Origin: Marivirga arenosa
GTDB lineage: Bacteria > Bacteroidota > Bacteroidia > Cytophagales > Cyclobacteriaceae
Reading direction: 5' to 3'
NCBI RefSeq assembly: GCF_030503875.2
Contig: NZ_CP129968.2
Span: 682,001-746,000 of the forward strand
Length of the DNA: 64,000 bases
In this document: piece by piece, positions 8,307 through 16,337 of the stretch
Layout of the letters: each line of letters starts with the position of its first letter
Numbering within the stretch: the first letter of the stretch is position 1
Position numbers and translations under genes: made by a program
Notes under the pieces: generated by a model
Databases searched by the model: none
What the model was told of the DNA's origin: nothing
The model's input: the letters and a program-made list of their open reading frames with translations, nothing else

Positions 8307-9773
8307 ATGAAAGCTGTAATTATAGGTGCTGGAATTGGTGGAATCGCAACTTCTATCCGCTTAGCTAAAAAAGGGTATGAAGTAGAAGTTTATGAACAAA
8401 ATAGCTACCCTGGGGGTAAGTTATCAGTTTTTGAGCAAGATGGTTTTCGCTTTGACGCAGGCCCTTCTTTGTTTACTTTACCAGAACTTGTAGATGATTT
8501 GGTGTCTTTACAAGAGGATTCAGAAGATATTGATTTTCCCTATAAGAAATTAGATGAATCGTGTAGATATTTTTGGGAAGATGGGAAGAGGTTGACTGCT
8601 TATACAGATCCAGAAAAGTTTGGCCAAGAGGTTGAAAAAGTTTTTGGTGTTCCTCCTAAGGTAATTGTAGACTACATAAAAAATGCAGAATTTAAATATG
8701 AAAAGTCTGCGAGGATATTTTTAGAAAAATCATTACATAAGCGCTCTACCTTTTTATCAAAAGAGATTCTTCCTGCCTTGTTGAATATATATAAGTTTGG
8801 ACTTTTTAAAAGTATGAATCAGGTCAATAAAAAGGCATTAAAACACCCTAAATTGGTTCAGCTTTTTAATCGATTTGCAACCTATAATGGTTCTGATCCT
8901 TATCAGGCTCCAGGCATTCTAACTTCAATAGCAAATTTGGAATTGAATAAGGGCACATTCTATCCACAAAATGGTATGTTTCAAATAACGGAAACGTTAT
9001 TAAAAGTAGCTGAAAGCCTTTCTGTTAAATTTAACTATAATTCCAGAGTAGAGCAGATTCTTATAAAAGAAGGTAAGGCAGTTGGAATCATTAATAATGG
9101 GGAGAAAATACTTGCTGATTTAGTAGTAAGTAATATGGATATTTACCCTACTTACCGAAAGCTGCTATCTGATCAAAAACAACCTGAGAAAATATTAAAA
9201 CAAGAAAGGAGTAGTTCAGCCCTCATTTTTTATTGGGGTATAAATAAGGGTTTTGATGAGCTCGGTTTACATAATATATTTTTTAGTGAAGATTATGAGA
9301 AAGAATTTAATCATATCTTTCAAAAGAAAACAATTGTGGATGATCCTACGATTTATGTTAACATCACATCTAAGCATACACCCTCTGATGCACCCAAAGG
9401 AAAAGAAAATTGGTTCGTAATGGTAAATGTACCTTCAAACAGTGGGCAAAATTGGGATGAGTTAATTCCAATAATAAAAGAATCAGTTATTAAAAAGCTA
9501 AATAGAATTTTAGGTACAGATCTGGAAAATCTAATCAAAACTGAAAGTATTCTTGAGCCTAGGACTATAGAAAGTAAAACTTCCTCTTATGGTGGAGCAC
9601 TTTATGGAAGTAGTTCTAACAATCAATTTTCAGCATTTTTAAGGCATCCGAATTTCCATCAAAAAATTAAAAACTTGTATTTTTCTGGGGGTAGCGTACA
9701 CCCAGGTGGAGGCATTCCTTTATGTTTACTTTCAGCTAAAATTATTGATGACTTAAGTCCAGCTGCAAAATGA
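8307..9773 (+). CDS. CrtI/CrtD-type carotenoid desaturase
   Basis: A 488-residue FAD-dependent enzyme of the phytoene desaturase family. The N-terminus has the dinucleotide fold VIIGAGIGGIATSIRLAKKG and the following YPGGKLS. The C-terminus has the family signature FSGGSVHPGGGIPLCLLSAK. It overlaps the downstream CruF-type gene by 4 bp (ATGA), so the two are coupled. Because the partner is CruF-like and no crtB is adjacent, I infer a 3',4'-desaturase role (CrtD) in making a monocyclic carotenoid such as saproxanthin or flexixanthin. Plain phytoene desaturase (CrtI) cannot be excluded. The 86-bp gap upstream separates it from the kinase gene and holds only AT-rich sequence. Confidence 0.88.
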   Translation: MKAVIIGAGIGGIATSIRLAKKGYEVEVYEQNSYPGGKLSVFEQDGFRFDAGPSLFTLPELVDDLVSLQEDSEDIDFPYKKLDESCRYFWEDGKRLTAYTDPEKFGQEVEKVFGVPPKVIVDYIKNAEFKYEKSARIFLEKSLHKRSTFLSKEILPALLNIYKFGLFKSMNQVNKKALKHPKLVQLFNRFATYNGSDPYQAPGILTSIANLELNKGTFYPQNGMFQITETLLKVAESLSVKFNYNSRVEQILIKEGKAVGIINNGEKILADLVVSNMDIYPTYRKLLSDQKQPEKILKQERSSSALIFYWGINKGFDELGLHNIFFSEDYEKEFNHIFQKKTIVDDPTIYVNITSKHTPSDAPKGKENWFVMVNVPSNSGQNWDELIPIIKESVIKKLNRILGTDLENLIKTESILEPRTIESKTSSYGGALYGSSSNNQFSAFLRHPNFHQKIKNLYFSGGSVHPGGGIPLCLLSAKIIDDLSPAAK

Positions 9774-10444
9774 AAAAAACATCAGTTCTGAACTTTATTG
9801 AAAAAATAAGAGATAGGCCTTTAATTGGTATAATAATCATTTCTGCTTTTTACTTTTTCGGTATTATTGGAATTATATCCCCCTATCAAGATTGGTTTAT
9901 TGAGAAAACTGCGTTCAACTTAATGTTGTCATTTTTGATAGTGATTTTATATCAACAAAGTCATGATTTACGGTTAATATCAGCTATTATCTTTTGTTAT
10001 GTTATTGGCTTCTTTGCTGAATTTTTAGGAGTTAATTATGGGTTGATTTTCGGTAATTATTATTACCCAGATACTCTAGGTCCACAATTAAAAGGAGTTC
10101 CTTTAATTATTGGTATAAATTGGTTTATCATCACTTTTTGTGTTGGAGCAGTGATATTTAGATTGTCAAAAATCCCTTTGGTAGTTAAAGTTTTATTGGC
10201 TACAGTTTTAACTGTTTTAATAGATGTTTTGATAGAACCGGTTGCCATGAAAATTGATTTTTGGAATTGGAGTAATAATGAGGTGCCTTTTCAGAATTAT
10301 TTAGGTTGGGCCGTTATTTCCTTGCTGATTTTTTCTTTTTATGCCTTAATTAAAATTCCATTTAAGAACATTGTGGCAGTTGTTTTACTTATTTGGCAGA
10401 TTTTATTTTTTGGTGTGTTAAATCTGTTTCTAGATGTAATTTGA
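9770..10444 (+). CDS. CruF-type carotenoid biosynthesis membrane protein
   Basis: A 224-residue inner-membrane protein with about seven hydrophobic helices. It matches the carotenoid biosynthesis family (DUF422, CruF, gamma-carotene 1'-hydroxylase): the helix run containing AEFLGVNYGLIFGNYYYP and the later LIDVLIEPVAMKIDFWNW are typical, with conserved acidic residues in FFAEFLG and DVLIEP. CruF adds water across the terminal psi-end double bond, the step before CrtD desaturation. Its 4-bp overlap with the upstream desaturase supports joint action. It is followed by a hairpin at 10456-10474. Confidence 0.85.
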   Translation: MKKTSVLNFIEKIRDRPLIGIIIISAFYFFGIIGIISPYQDWFIEKTAFNLMLSFLIVILYQQSHDLRLISAIIFCYVIGFFAEFLGVNYGLIFGNYYYPDTLGPQLKGVPLIIGINWFIITFCVGAVIFRLSKIPLVVKVLLATVLTVLIDVLIEPVAMKIDFWNWSNNEVPFQNYLGWAVISLLIFSFYALIKIPFKNIVAVVLLIWQILFFGVLNLFLDVI

Positions 10445-10455
10445 GAGAATAAAAA

Positions 10456-10474
10456 AGCCGACACATGGTCGGCT
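10456..10474 (-). terminator. Hairpin terminator after the 75-residue hypothetical gene
   Basis: AGCCGAC (10456-10462) pairs with GTCGGCT (10468-10474). On the minus strand the stem is followed by a run of T residues, a standard intrinsic terminator for the gene ending at 10482. On the plus strand the U-tract is poorer but it may also end the carotenoid transcript. Confidence 0.75.
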
Positions 10475-10481
10475 AATATTA

Positions 10482-10709
10482 TTATGCTGAAGTTTTAACG
10501 TATTGATTTTCTTGAACTAACTCAAAATATTCGTCAAACAAGGATTTTGAGATTAATTTACTGTCCGTTCCTGAACCCCATTTGGCATTAATTTCAAATA
10601 AGCCGTTAAATGACCTACCTTCATAATTTTCGCCAATTCTAAAACCCTCCAATCCAGTTTTTTGGTCAGGCAATTTATTACATACGAAATTTATTCTGTA
10701 CCTATCCAT
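10482..10709 (-). CDS. Small hypothetical protein
   Basis: A 75-residue soluble protein with no signal peptide and no membrane helix. It is mixed in character, with glycine and aromatic residues (GFRIGENYEGRSFNGLFEINAKWGSG) and a helical C-terminal segment (SLFDEYFELVQEN). It has its own intrinsic terminator and normal codon use, so I take it as a real gene. I do not recognise the family. It stands alone between the carotenoid pair and the ClC channel, which gives no hint of function. Confidence 0.65.
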   Translation of the reverse strand: MDRYRINFVCNKLPDQKTGLEGFRIGENYEGRSFNGLFEINAKWGSGTDSKLISKSLFDEYFELVQENQYVKTSA

Positions 10710-10978
10710 GTTTAAAAAGTTTACATAAAACTATAAACTATAGACCAAGATGCGTGCCAAAAGGTTGGTATTTTTAAATTAATTATCGACCAATCCTATA
10801 TATTTTAAGACGAGTGCAATGAGAATCATATCATTTAAGGATTCAAAACTATTTCCATTATATGGTAGGTAATTTCTTTATTTTGTAATGGATTTAAGTT
10901 TTGAAAATATCCTATAAATCTTCTAAAATAGATCAATTTCGGACTTGGATAGCTTTATAATTATTTACCTTTGCAAAC
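10710..10978. other. 269-bp divergent intergenic region with ClC promoter
   Basis: The right end holds the ClC promoter (10945-10973). A weak bulged hairpin (GG-TTGGT near 10763 with ACCAA-T-CC near 10790) is the only other structure. No ORF or repeat was seen. Confidence 0.4.
10945..10973 (+). promoter_or_regulatory. Promoter of the ClC gene, abutting the start codon
   Basis: TACCTTTG at 10966-10973 is a consensus -7 element, with TTG at 10945-10947 exactly 18 bp upstream as the -33 element. Only 5 bp separate the final G from the ATG at 10979. Transcription would therefore begin at or within a base or two of the start codon, giving a leaderless message. Confidence 0.7.
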
Positions 10979-12757
10979 ATGAAATTTAAATCACTCTTAC
11001 TTAAGTTTCTTATTTGGCGTGTAAAACACGTAAGTACCACAAACTTTGTGATTTTCACCAGTGGTATAATTGGTATTATTGCTGGTTTAGCCGCAGTAAG
11101 CTTAAAGGAGAGTGTTCATGTCATTCAAAATTTCCTAACTAGAGATTTCCAACAAGAATTTGGTAACTATTTATACTTAAGTTATCCTCTAATTGGTATA
11201 ATTCTTACTCTATTGTTGTCTAAATATATTTTGAAGGAAAAGTTAGGGCATGGCATTACGGACATACTGTATACAATTTCAAAGAAATCAAGTATTGTTA
11301 AAAGAACCAAAACCTTCTCTAGAATGCTTACCAGTTCCTTGACGGTTGGTTTTGGAGGTTCTGTAGGATTGGAGGCACCTATTGTGGTAACGGGTTCGGC
11401 AATTGGTTCTAATATTGGAAGGTTAGTTCACTTAAATTATAAGCAAAGAACTCTTTTGATTGGTTGTGGTTCTGCTGGAGCTATTTCAGCAATATTTAAT
11501 TCGCCTATAGCAGGAGTAATTTTTAGTATAGAAGTGATTTTAGCGGAGGTAACAATTAATACCTTTATACCACTATTGATAGCCTCAGTTTGCGGGGCTC
11601 TAGTTTCTTTAACTTTGTTAGGCGATGACGTATTATTTTCATTTAACCTGACTGATGATTTTGTAGCTGCAGATACTCCCTTTTATATCTTTTTAGGAAT
11701 TTTTACCGGTTTAGTTGCTCTTTATTTTACAAGAGTAGTTAGTAAAGTTGAAGGATTAATTCATAATGTAAAGGGAGATTTAAATAGAGCAATTCTTGGA
11801 GGTGTTGCACTGGGTTTCTTAGTTTTTATTTTGCCACCACTATACGGTGAGGGTTATGATACTATTACAAAGTTATTGGAAGGGAATGCTCAAAAGATAT
11901 TGAATAATAGCCTTTTCTTTGATGAAATAGAGTCATTTTTCTTAATTGTTTTATTTGCTGCTGGTATAATATTAGTGAAGCCAGTTGCTACAGCCCTAAC
12001 TATTGGTGCTGGAGGTAGTGGTGGTATATTTGCCCCTTCTTTGTTTTTGGGAGGCGTCACTGGATTTTTGTTTGCTTATCTGGTTAATAAATTAGGAATT
12101 ACAGCACCTATAAGTTTAAGTAATTTTACTTTGGTAGGAATGAGCGGAGTTATGAGTGGAGTATTACATGCACCTCTAACAGCTATTTTCTTAATTGCAG
12201 AGATCACTAGTGGTTACACTTTATTCGTGCCGCTCATGATTGTATCAGCAATTTCCTATAGTACCATATCTTATTTCGAAAAATATTCAATGTACACTAA
12301 GCCACTTGTTGAAAAAGGTGACTTAATCTATCATGATAAAGACCGACAAGTTTTAAGCTTAATCGATTTAAAAAAAGTTATTGAAACGGATTTATTAACC
12401 ATAGATCCAGATGCAACTTTGGGAGAATTAGTTGATTTAGTAAGATTTTCCAAAAGGAATATTTTTCCAGTAGTGAATCAGGATAAAGAATTAATGGGAA
12501 TAGTAACATTGGATGATATTCGTGAAATTATGTTCGATGAAGAATCCCGAAAAAATATTATTGTTAATACTTTAATGCATACCCCACCTACAAACGTTAC
12601 TGGTAAAGAAAATATGAGATCCGTGATGATGAAGTTCGAAAAAACAGGTGCATGGAACTTGCCAGTGTTAGAAGATGGTAAATATGTTGGCTTTGTTTCT
12701 AAGTCAAGAATTTTCAATGCTTACCGTAAAAAATTGATCAGACAGCAAATCGAATAG
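10979..12757 (+). CDS. ClC-family chloride channel or transporter with CBS pair
   Basis: A 592-residue membrane protein. The ClC core (about residues 20-440) contains the GSVGLEAPIV loop with the gating glutamate E132, the GVIFSIEV segment with the glutamate position used for internal proton transfer in exchangers, and the GSGGIFAPSLFLGG loop. The C-terminal 140 residues form two CBS domains (near LIDLKKVIETDLLTI and NTLMHTPPTNVTGKENM), which bind nucleotides in relatives. Having both glutamates suggests a Cl-/H+ exchanger more than a channel, by analogy with EcClC. The start follows a -7 promoter element by 5 bp. Confidence 0.92.
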   Translation: MKFKSLLLKFLIWRVKHVSTTNFVIFTSGIIGIIAGLAAVSLKESVHVIQNFLTRDFQQEFGNYLYLSYPLIGIILTLLLSKYILKEKLGHGITDILYTISKKSSIVKRTKTFSRMLTSSLTVGFGGSVGLEAPIVVTGSAIGSNIGRLVHLNYKQRTLLIGCGSAGAISAIFNSPIAGVIFSIEVILAEVTINTFIPLLIASVCGALVSLTLLGDDVLFSFNLTDDFVAADTPFYIFLGIFTGLVALYFTRVVSKVEGLIHNVKGDLNRAILGGVALGFLVFILPPLYGEGYDTITKLLEGNAQKILNNSLFFDEIESFFLIVLFAAGIILVKPVATALTIGAGGSGGIFAPSLFLGGVTGFLFAYLVNKLGITAPISLSNFTLVGMSGVMSGVLHAPLTAIFLIAEITSGYTLFVPLMIVSAISYSTISYFEKYSMYTKPLVEKGDLIYHDKDRQVLSLIDLKKVIETDLLTIDPDATLGELVDLVRFSKRNIFPVVNQDKELMGIVTLDDIREIMFDEESRKNIIVNTLMHTPPTNVTGKENMRSVMMKFEKTGAWNLPVLEDGKYVGFVSKSRIFNAYRKKLIRQQIE

Positions 12758-13236
12758 GTTTACATTTTTGCAAACCTTACATTCTTTACTTCTGTAAGAA
12801 AAAGTAGTGTGTTTTGGCTTAAATGCTTGATCTTCTGAGGATTGTCCACATTTGTAAATTATTAAAAATATATATAACATACTGATTAACAGTCTCTTGA
12901 AATTTATGTGTGGATAAGTGTGGATAAGTATAGCTATTTGTGGATAAAAAATTGTTTGATAACTTGAATCTTTATTTTGTTAAAATACACTGCTAAAAGT
13001 GTGGTTATATGTAAGGTTTCATTTGAGTAGTAAAGTGTTTTACAAATTGTACTAATTATTAAACAAAATAGGTCTAAGTAATATTACGTAGATTAATATT
13101 AATTGATTATTAACTGTATAAGTTGAATGTATACTTTAAGTTAACTTGAGGATTCAATAATTATTCAGGAAGGATCATTTATTTTTTAATAATTCAACTT
13201 TAGCCTGTTGATTTTAGTTTATTAGAATAATACAAT
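12758..13236. other. Candidate replication origin or DnaA-binding locus (DnaA-box cluster)
   Basis: This 479-bp AT-rich gap between convergent genes holds three perfect DnaA boxes TGTGGATAA, all on the plus strand, at 12909-12917, 12919-12927 and 12939-12947. Their starts are 10 and 20 bp apart, so they lie on one face of the helix. TTGTCCACA at 12842-12850 is an opposing box with one mismatch, and TGTGGTTAT at 13000-13008 is a two-mismatch box. AT-only stretches that could unwind lie at about 12853-12890 and 12970-12990. Because no gene starts into this gap, a promoter-control role for DnaA is unlikely. oriC, or a DnaA-titrating site, is inferred. Gene orientation on both sides points inward, which is not what is usual around an origin. 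Confidence 0.65.
12909..12947 (+). repeat. Three helically phased perfect DnaA boxes
   Basis: TGTGGATAA occurs at 12909-12917, 12919-12927 and 12939-12947, each the exact complement of the consensus TTATCCACA. The phasing of 10 and 20 bp suits cooperative DnaA filament assembly on one DNA face. Confidence 0.85.
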
Positions 13237-14298
13237 TTAGTTATTCTTTATAAAATTAATTGCAGCTTCAATCATGCTGTCTTTTCCATTAGCAAGATCA
13301 ATTGAATCTAGAGCTACTTCAACATCTGGTTTAACCCCAAATTCAATATTATTCCCATTTGCATCTATTGTTCTTGTAGAAGAAAAACGATAACGCCAAC
13401 CATTAGGTAATTCATCATTAATTGGCAATCCACCACCCCCGCCAGTTTGATCTCCAATTAAAGTAACGTTAGGTAAGAAACTCATCATGCTAGCAAAGAA
13501 GTTTGCTGAACTGTAACTGCTTCTATTTATTAAAACAACGATTGGCTTGTTGAATTTATAATCATCATCTCCGTCAAACTCAATGAATTTCTCTTCAGCT
13601 ATGGAAAAATCTTTATGGCCAGGCCCTGTTTTATAATACCAGTCTGCCACTTTTATTTTATCATCTGCAAAGCGATTGGCTATAGTGAATGCATTACTAA
13701 TACTTCCACCTCCATTATTTCTGATGTCAATGATAAGACCAGCAACAGGACCATCAAGGCTATTAATTTCAAACCCACCTTTTCGTTCGTTAATTAGGAA
13801 TTTCTGAACGATATAATTCATTAGTGAAGTGCTTACATTGTCTGAGAAGCTTTCATAATACATATAACCGACTGAATCAATAATGGTATTATGTATTGGG
13901 CCTGAGATTTGATAATCCTCACTTGGAACTAAGTAATTTCTTTCAATTATATCGAAATTAAAATTGCTTGGGTATTCTAAAAACCATTCCCAGTTTCGGG
14001 AAAAATCTATACCTGCTGATATGTTAACATGTCCATCTTCAAGAATAAATAAAAGCTCGGATAGTACCTCAAATAGCTCAATGCTATTTCTAGCCGCAAT
14101 AGCTTTAGGTCTATAAATGCTTCTTGCAGAATCCCAATCAATATTTTTATCATCAAAAAACGAATATTTTTCATCTACAGTAGTCCATAAATGATCAAAT
14201 ACTTCAGCGTTTTCAGGCTCTGGATTTTCTTCAATAAATAATCTTTCACATGAAAGATTAAAAAATGCTAATAATATGATGATTAGGCGGATTCTCAT
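13237..14298 (-). CDS. S41-type peptidase lipoprotein
   Basis: A 353-residue protein. The N-terminus (MRIRLIIILLAFFNLSCE) is a lipoprotein signal with Cys17 as the probable lipidated residue. The remainder resembles the tricorn-core/S41 protease family: a substrate-binding region with DGPVAGLIIDIRNNGGG, then VVLINRSSYSSANFFASMM, in which the second serine pair aligns with the S-A-x-E nucleophile motif, then GDQTGGGGGLP. It starts within the last 4 bp of the upstream outer-membrane-type gene, so the two are coupled. It may be a periplasmic-facing processing protease anchored in a membrane. The substrate is unknown. Confidence 0.85.
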   Translation of the reverse strand: MRIRLIIILLAFFNLSCERLFIEENPEPENAEVFDHLWTTVDEKYSFFDDKNIDWDSARSIYRPKAIAARNSIELFEVLSELLFILEDGHVNISAGIDFSRNWEWFLEYPSNFNFDIIERNYLVPSEDYQISGPIHNTIIDSVGYMYYESFSDNVSTSLMNYIVQKFLINERKGGFEINSLDGPVAGLIIDIRNNGGGSISNAFTIANRFADDKIKVADWYYKTGPGHKDFSIAEEKFIEFDGDDDYKFNKPIVVLINRSSYSSANFFASMMSFLPNVTLIGDQTGGGGGLPINDELPNGWRYRFSSTRTIDANGNNIEFGVKPDVEVALDSIDLANGKDSMIEAAINFIKNN

Positions 14299-15116
14299 AA
14301 TTGAAAAAATGTACTTATCATGATAGCATGCTCTGCTGTTTTGATCGGGTTCTGTGATTGATAGCTTTCAAAACTCCAGAAGTAATCTAGTCTTAAGCCA
14401 TTACCATTTTTTAAAGGATAGTATAAATACATTTGATTTGACCATTTGAAATACTTGTTAAATGAGATGATATCTCCTTCTAAAATATAATCAAAAAACT
14501 CAACCTCTTCTTTATTTATGGATGCTGGAAATTTGGTTGAAGCAAATAGCGGTCTAGTGGCATAGGTAACAACTGGTATATTTACAAACATCCCAATGTC
14601 AAATTTTCGCTTCCATAAAGTAAAGCTTTTATCTATTAAAATTGCTGGAGCAACGGATATTCTGGTCTCTATGTGCTGACTATTATTAGTATAACTTAAG
14701 TGTTGTCTCAATGCCCACTTTCCTGATAAATCAAAGCCTAAATTTAGATTTATGAATTTATCATTTTCATTAAAAACATTCCAATATTGCTGATAATGTC
14801 CTTCTAATCTGAAAGTGTACATTTCAGCATTGCTAATACTGCTGTTAGGATTATTAAAATCAAACTTTAAATGTGATGTATTAAGTTTGCTGTCCTTCTC
14901 AGTCAAATGGCCTAAGATTACACTTCCACCAATTCCATTGTATAATAATGGTGAAATGCCTTCATCCAGAACATTTACATAACTACCTCCAACACCGGTT
15001 ATAAAGTGAGAGATAGGCTTTTCAGTTTCACTAATTATTTCTTGAGCTACATTTTTATTGAGTAACCCTAAGCATAATATGGCAAGTATGAAGTATGCTT
15101 TATTCAAAATCAACAA
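14295..15116 (-). CDS. Putative outer-membrane-type exported protein
   Basis: A 273-residue protein with an N-terminal signal peptide (hydrophobic core YFILAILCLGLL, likely cleavage after NVAQ). The mature part alternates polar and aromatic residues and ends in a strand finishing with Phe-Gln-Leu (STFFQL), which fits an outer-membrane beta-barrel. I cannot place it in a named family. It overlaps lysA by 17 bp upstream and the S41 lipoprotein gene by 4 bp downstream, so the three are probably translated from one message. A somewhat later start is possible. Confidence 0.65.
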   Translation of the reverse strand: MLILNKAYFILAILCLGLLNKNVAQEIISETEKPISHFITGVGGSYVNVLDEGISPLLYNGIGGSVILGHLTEKDSKLNTSHLKFDFNNPNSSISNAEMYTFRLEGHYQQYWNVFNENDKFINLNLGFDLSGKWALRQHLSYTNNSQHIETRISVAPAILIDKSFTLWKRKFDIGMFVNIPVVTYATRPLFASTKFPASINKEEVEFFDYILEGDIISFNKYFKWSNQMYLYYPLKNGNGLRLDYFWSFESYQSQNPIKTAEHAIMISTFFQL

Positions 15117-16308
15117 TGACTTGGTTTCTTAGAAGGTCATCTAAGGACTCTCTTTTTCTTATTAATTGATCTTTTCCTTCATGTACTAATACTTCTGCAG
15201 GTCTATAGCGTGAATTATAATTCGAGGCCATAGAAAACCCATAAGCTCCAGCATTTTTGATTGCAATTATATCACCTTGTCTAACCTCAGAAAGTCTTCT
15301 GTCAGTACCAAAAGTGTCTGTTTCACAAATATATCCAACAACCGTGTATACTCTTTGTGTATCAGATGGATTTGATATATTTTCAATTTGATGGTAAGCA
15401 TCATACATCATAGGTCTAAGCAGATGGTTCATTCCTGTATCTAAACCTACAAATACTGTGGCAGGGGTAGTTTTGATTACATTTACTTTAGATAAGAAAT
15501 AACCTGCTTCGGAAACTAAGAATTTTCCAGGTTCGAACCATAATTCTAAATCCTTGCCTCTGGATTTGCAGAAATCCTTAAATCTTTTGCTTACTTCTTT
15601 TCCTAATTCCTCAATGTCAGTTGTTACATCGCCTTCTTTATAAGCTACTTTAAATCCACTTCCAAAATCAATAAAATCTATATCAGGGAAGTCTTCAGCA
15701 GCTTCAAAGATTATTTCAGTTCCTCTTAAAAAGACTTCTGAATCTAAAATATCTGAACCAGTATGAATGTGAAGTCCAATTACATTAATGTTATAATTTT
15801 CAATCACCCTTAACAAGTGCCTCATTTGTAGAATAGAAATCCCAAATTTTGAGTCGATATGACCGGTTGATATTTTTGAGTTTCCACCCGCCATTATGTG
15901 TGGGTTTAATCTGATACAAACCGGAACACTGTTATGATATTTGTGACCAAATTGCTCCAAAATTGAAATATTATCAATATTGATCATCAGCCCTAAATCA
16001 ACAGCTTCAACGATTTCATCTATAGAAACACAATTAGGAGTATATAAAATATCCTTTGGTTCAAATCCAGCTTTTAATCCTAAATAAGCTTCTTGTATAG
16101 AAACTACATCAAGGCCAGTTCCGTGCTTTTTCATCCATTTCAAAACTGAAATATTGCTTAAAGCTTTGGTAGCATATTTTAGCTTCAGATTAATGCCAGA
16201 AAAGGCATCATTTAAACGTTTGATTTGAGAAGCTATTTTGTCGGCATCATAAACATATAATGGAGTGCCGTATTTTTCAGTTAATGAGGTTAAGAATTTA
16301 TTATCCAC
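15100..16308 (-). CDS. lysA: Diaminopimelate decarboxylase
   Basis: A 402-residue PLP enzyme that converts meso-diaminopimelate to L-lysine in the cytoplasm. The PLP lysine lies in LKYATKALSN, the HIHTGSDI motif and GSGF loop bind the phosphate, and the second half has CETDTFGTDR with the active-site cysteine and GAYGFSMASNYNSR near the C-terminus. Length and motif order fit the family. Its end overlaps the next gene by 17 bp. The link to an exported protein and an S41 lipoprotein is not obvious from lysine synthesis alone. Confidence 0.95.
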   Translation of the reverse strand: MDNKFLTSLTEKYGTPLYVYDADKIASQIKRLNDAFSGINLKLKYATKALSNISVLKWMKKHGTGLDVVSIQEAYLGLKAGFEPKDILYTPNCVSIDEIVEAVDLGLMINIDNISILEQFGHKYHNSVPVCIRLNPHIMAGGNSKISTGHIDSKFGISILQMRHLLRVIENYNINVIGLHIHTGSDILDSEVFLRGTEIIFEAAEDFPDIDFIDFGSGFKVAYKEGDVTTDIEELGKEVSKRFKDFCKSRGKDLELWFEPGKFLVSEAGYFLSKVNVIKTTPATVFVGLDTGMNHLLRPMMYDAYHQIENISNPSDTQRVYTVVGYICETDTFGTDRRLSEVRQGDIIAIKNAGAYGFSMASNYNSRYRPAEVLVHEGKDQLIRKRESLDDLLRNQVIVDFE

Positions 16309-16337
16309 TCGATTGTTATATTAAAATTTAAAAGCGA

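Noticed and set aside
12758..13236. A chromosome dimer-resolution (dif-like) site, suggested by the inward gene orientation
   Set aside because: No 28-bp site with two recognisable Xer arms was found by eye, and the perfect DnaA boxes favour a DnaA locus.
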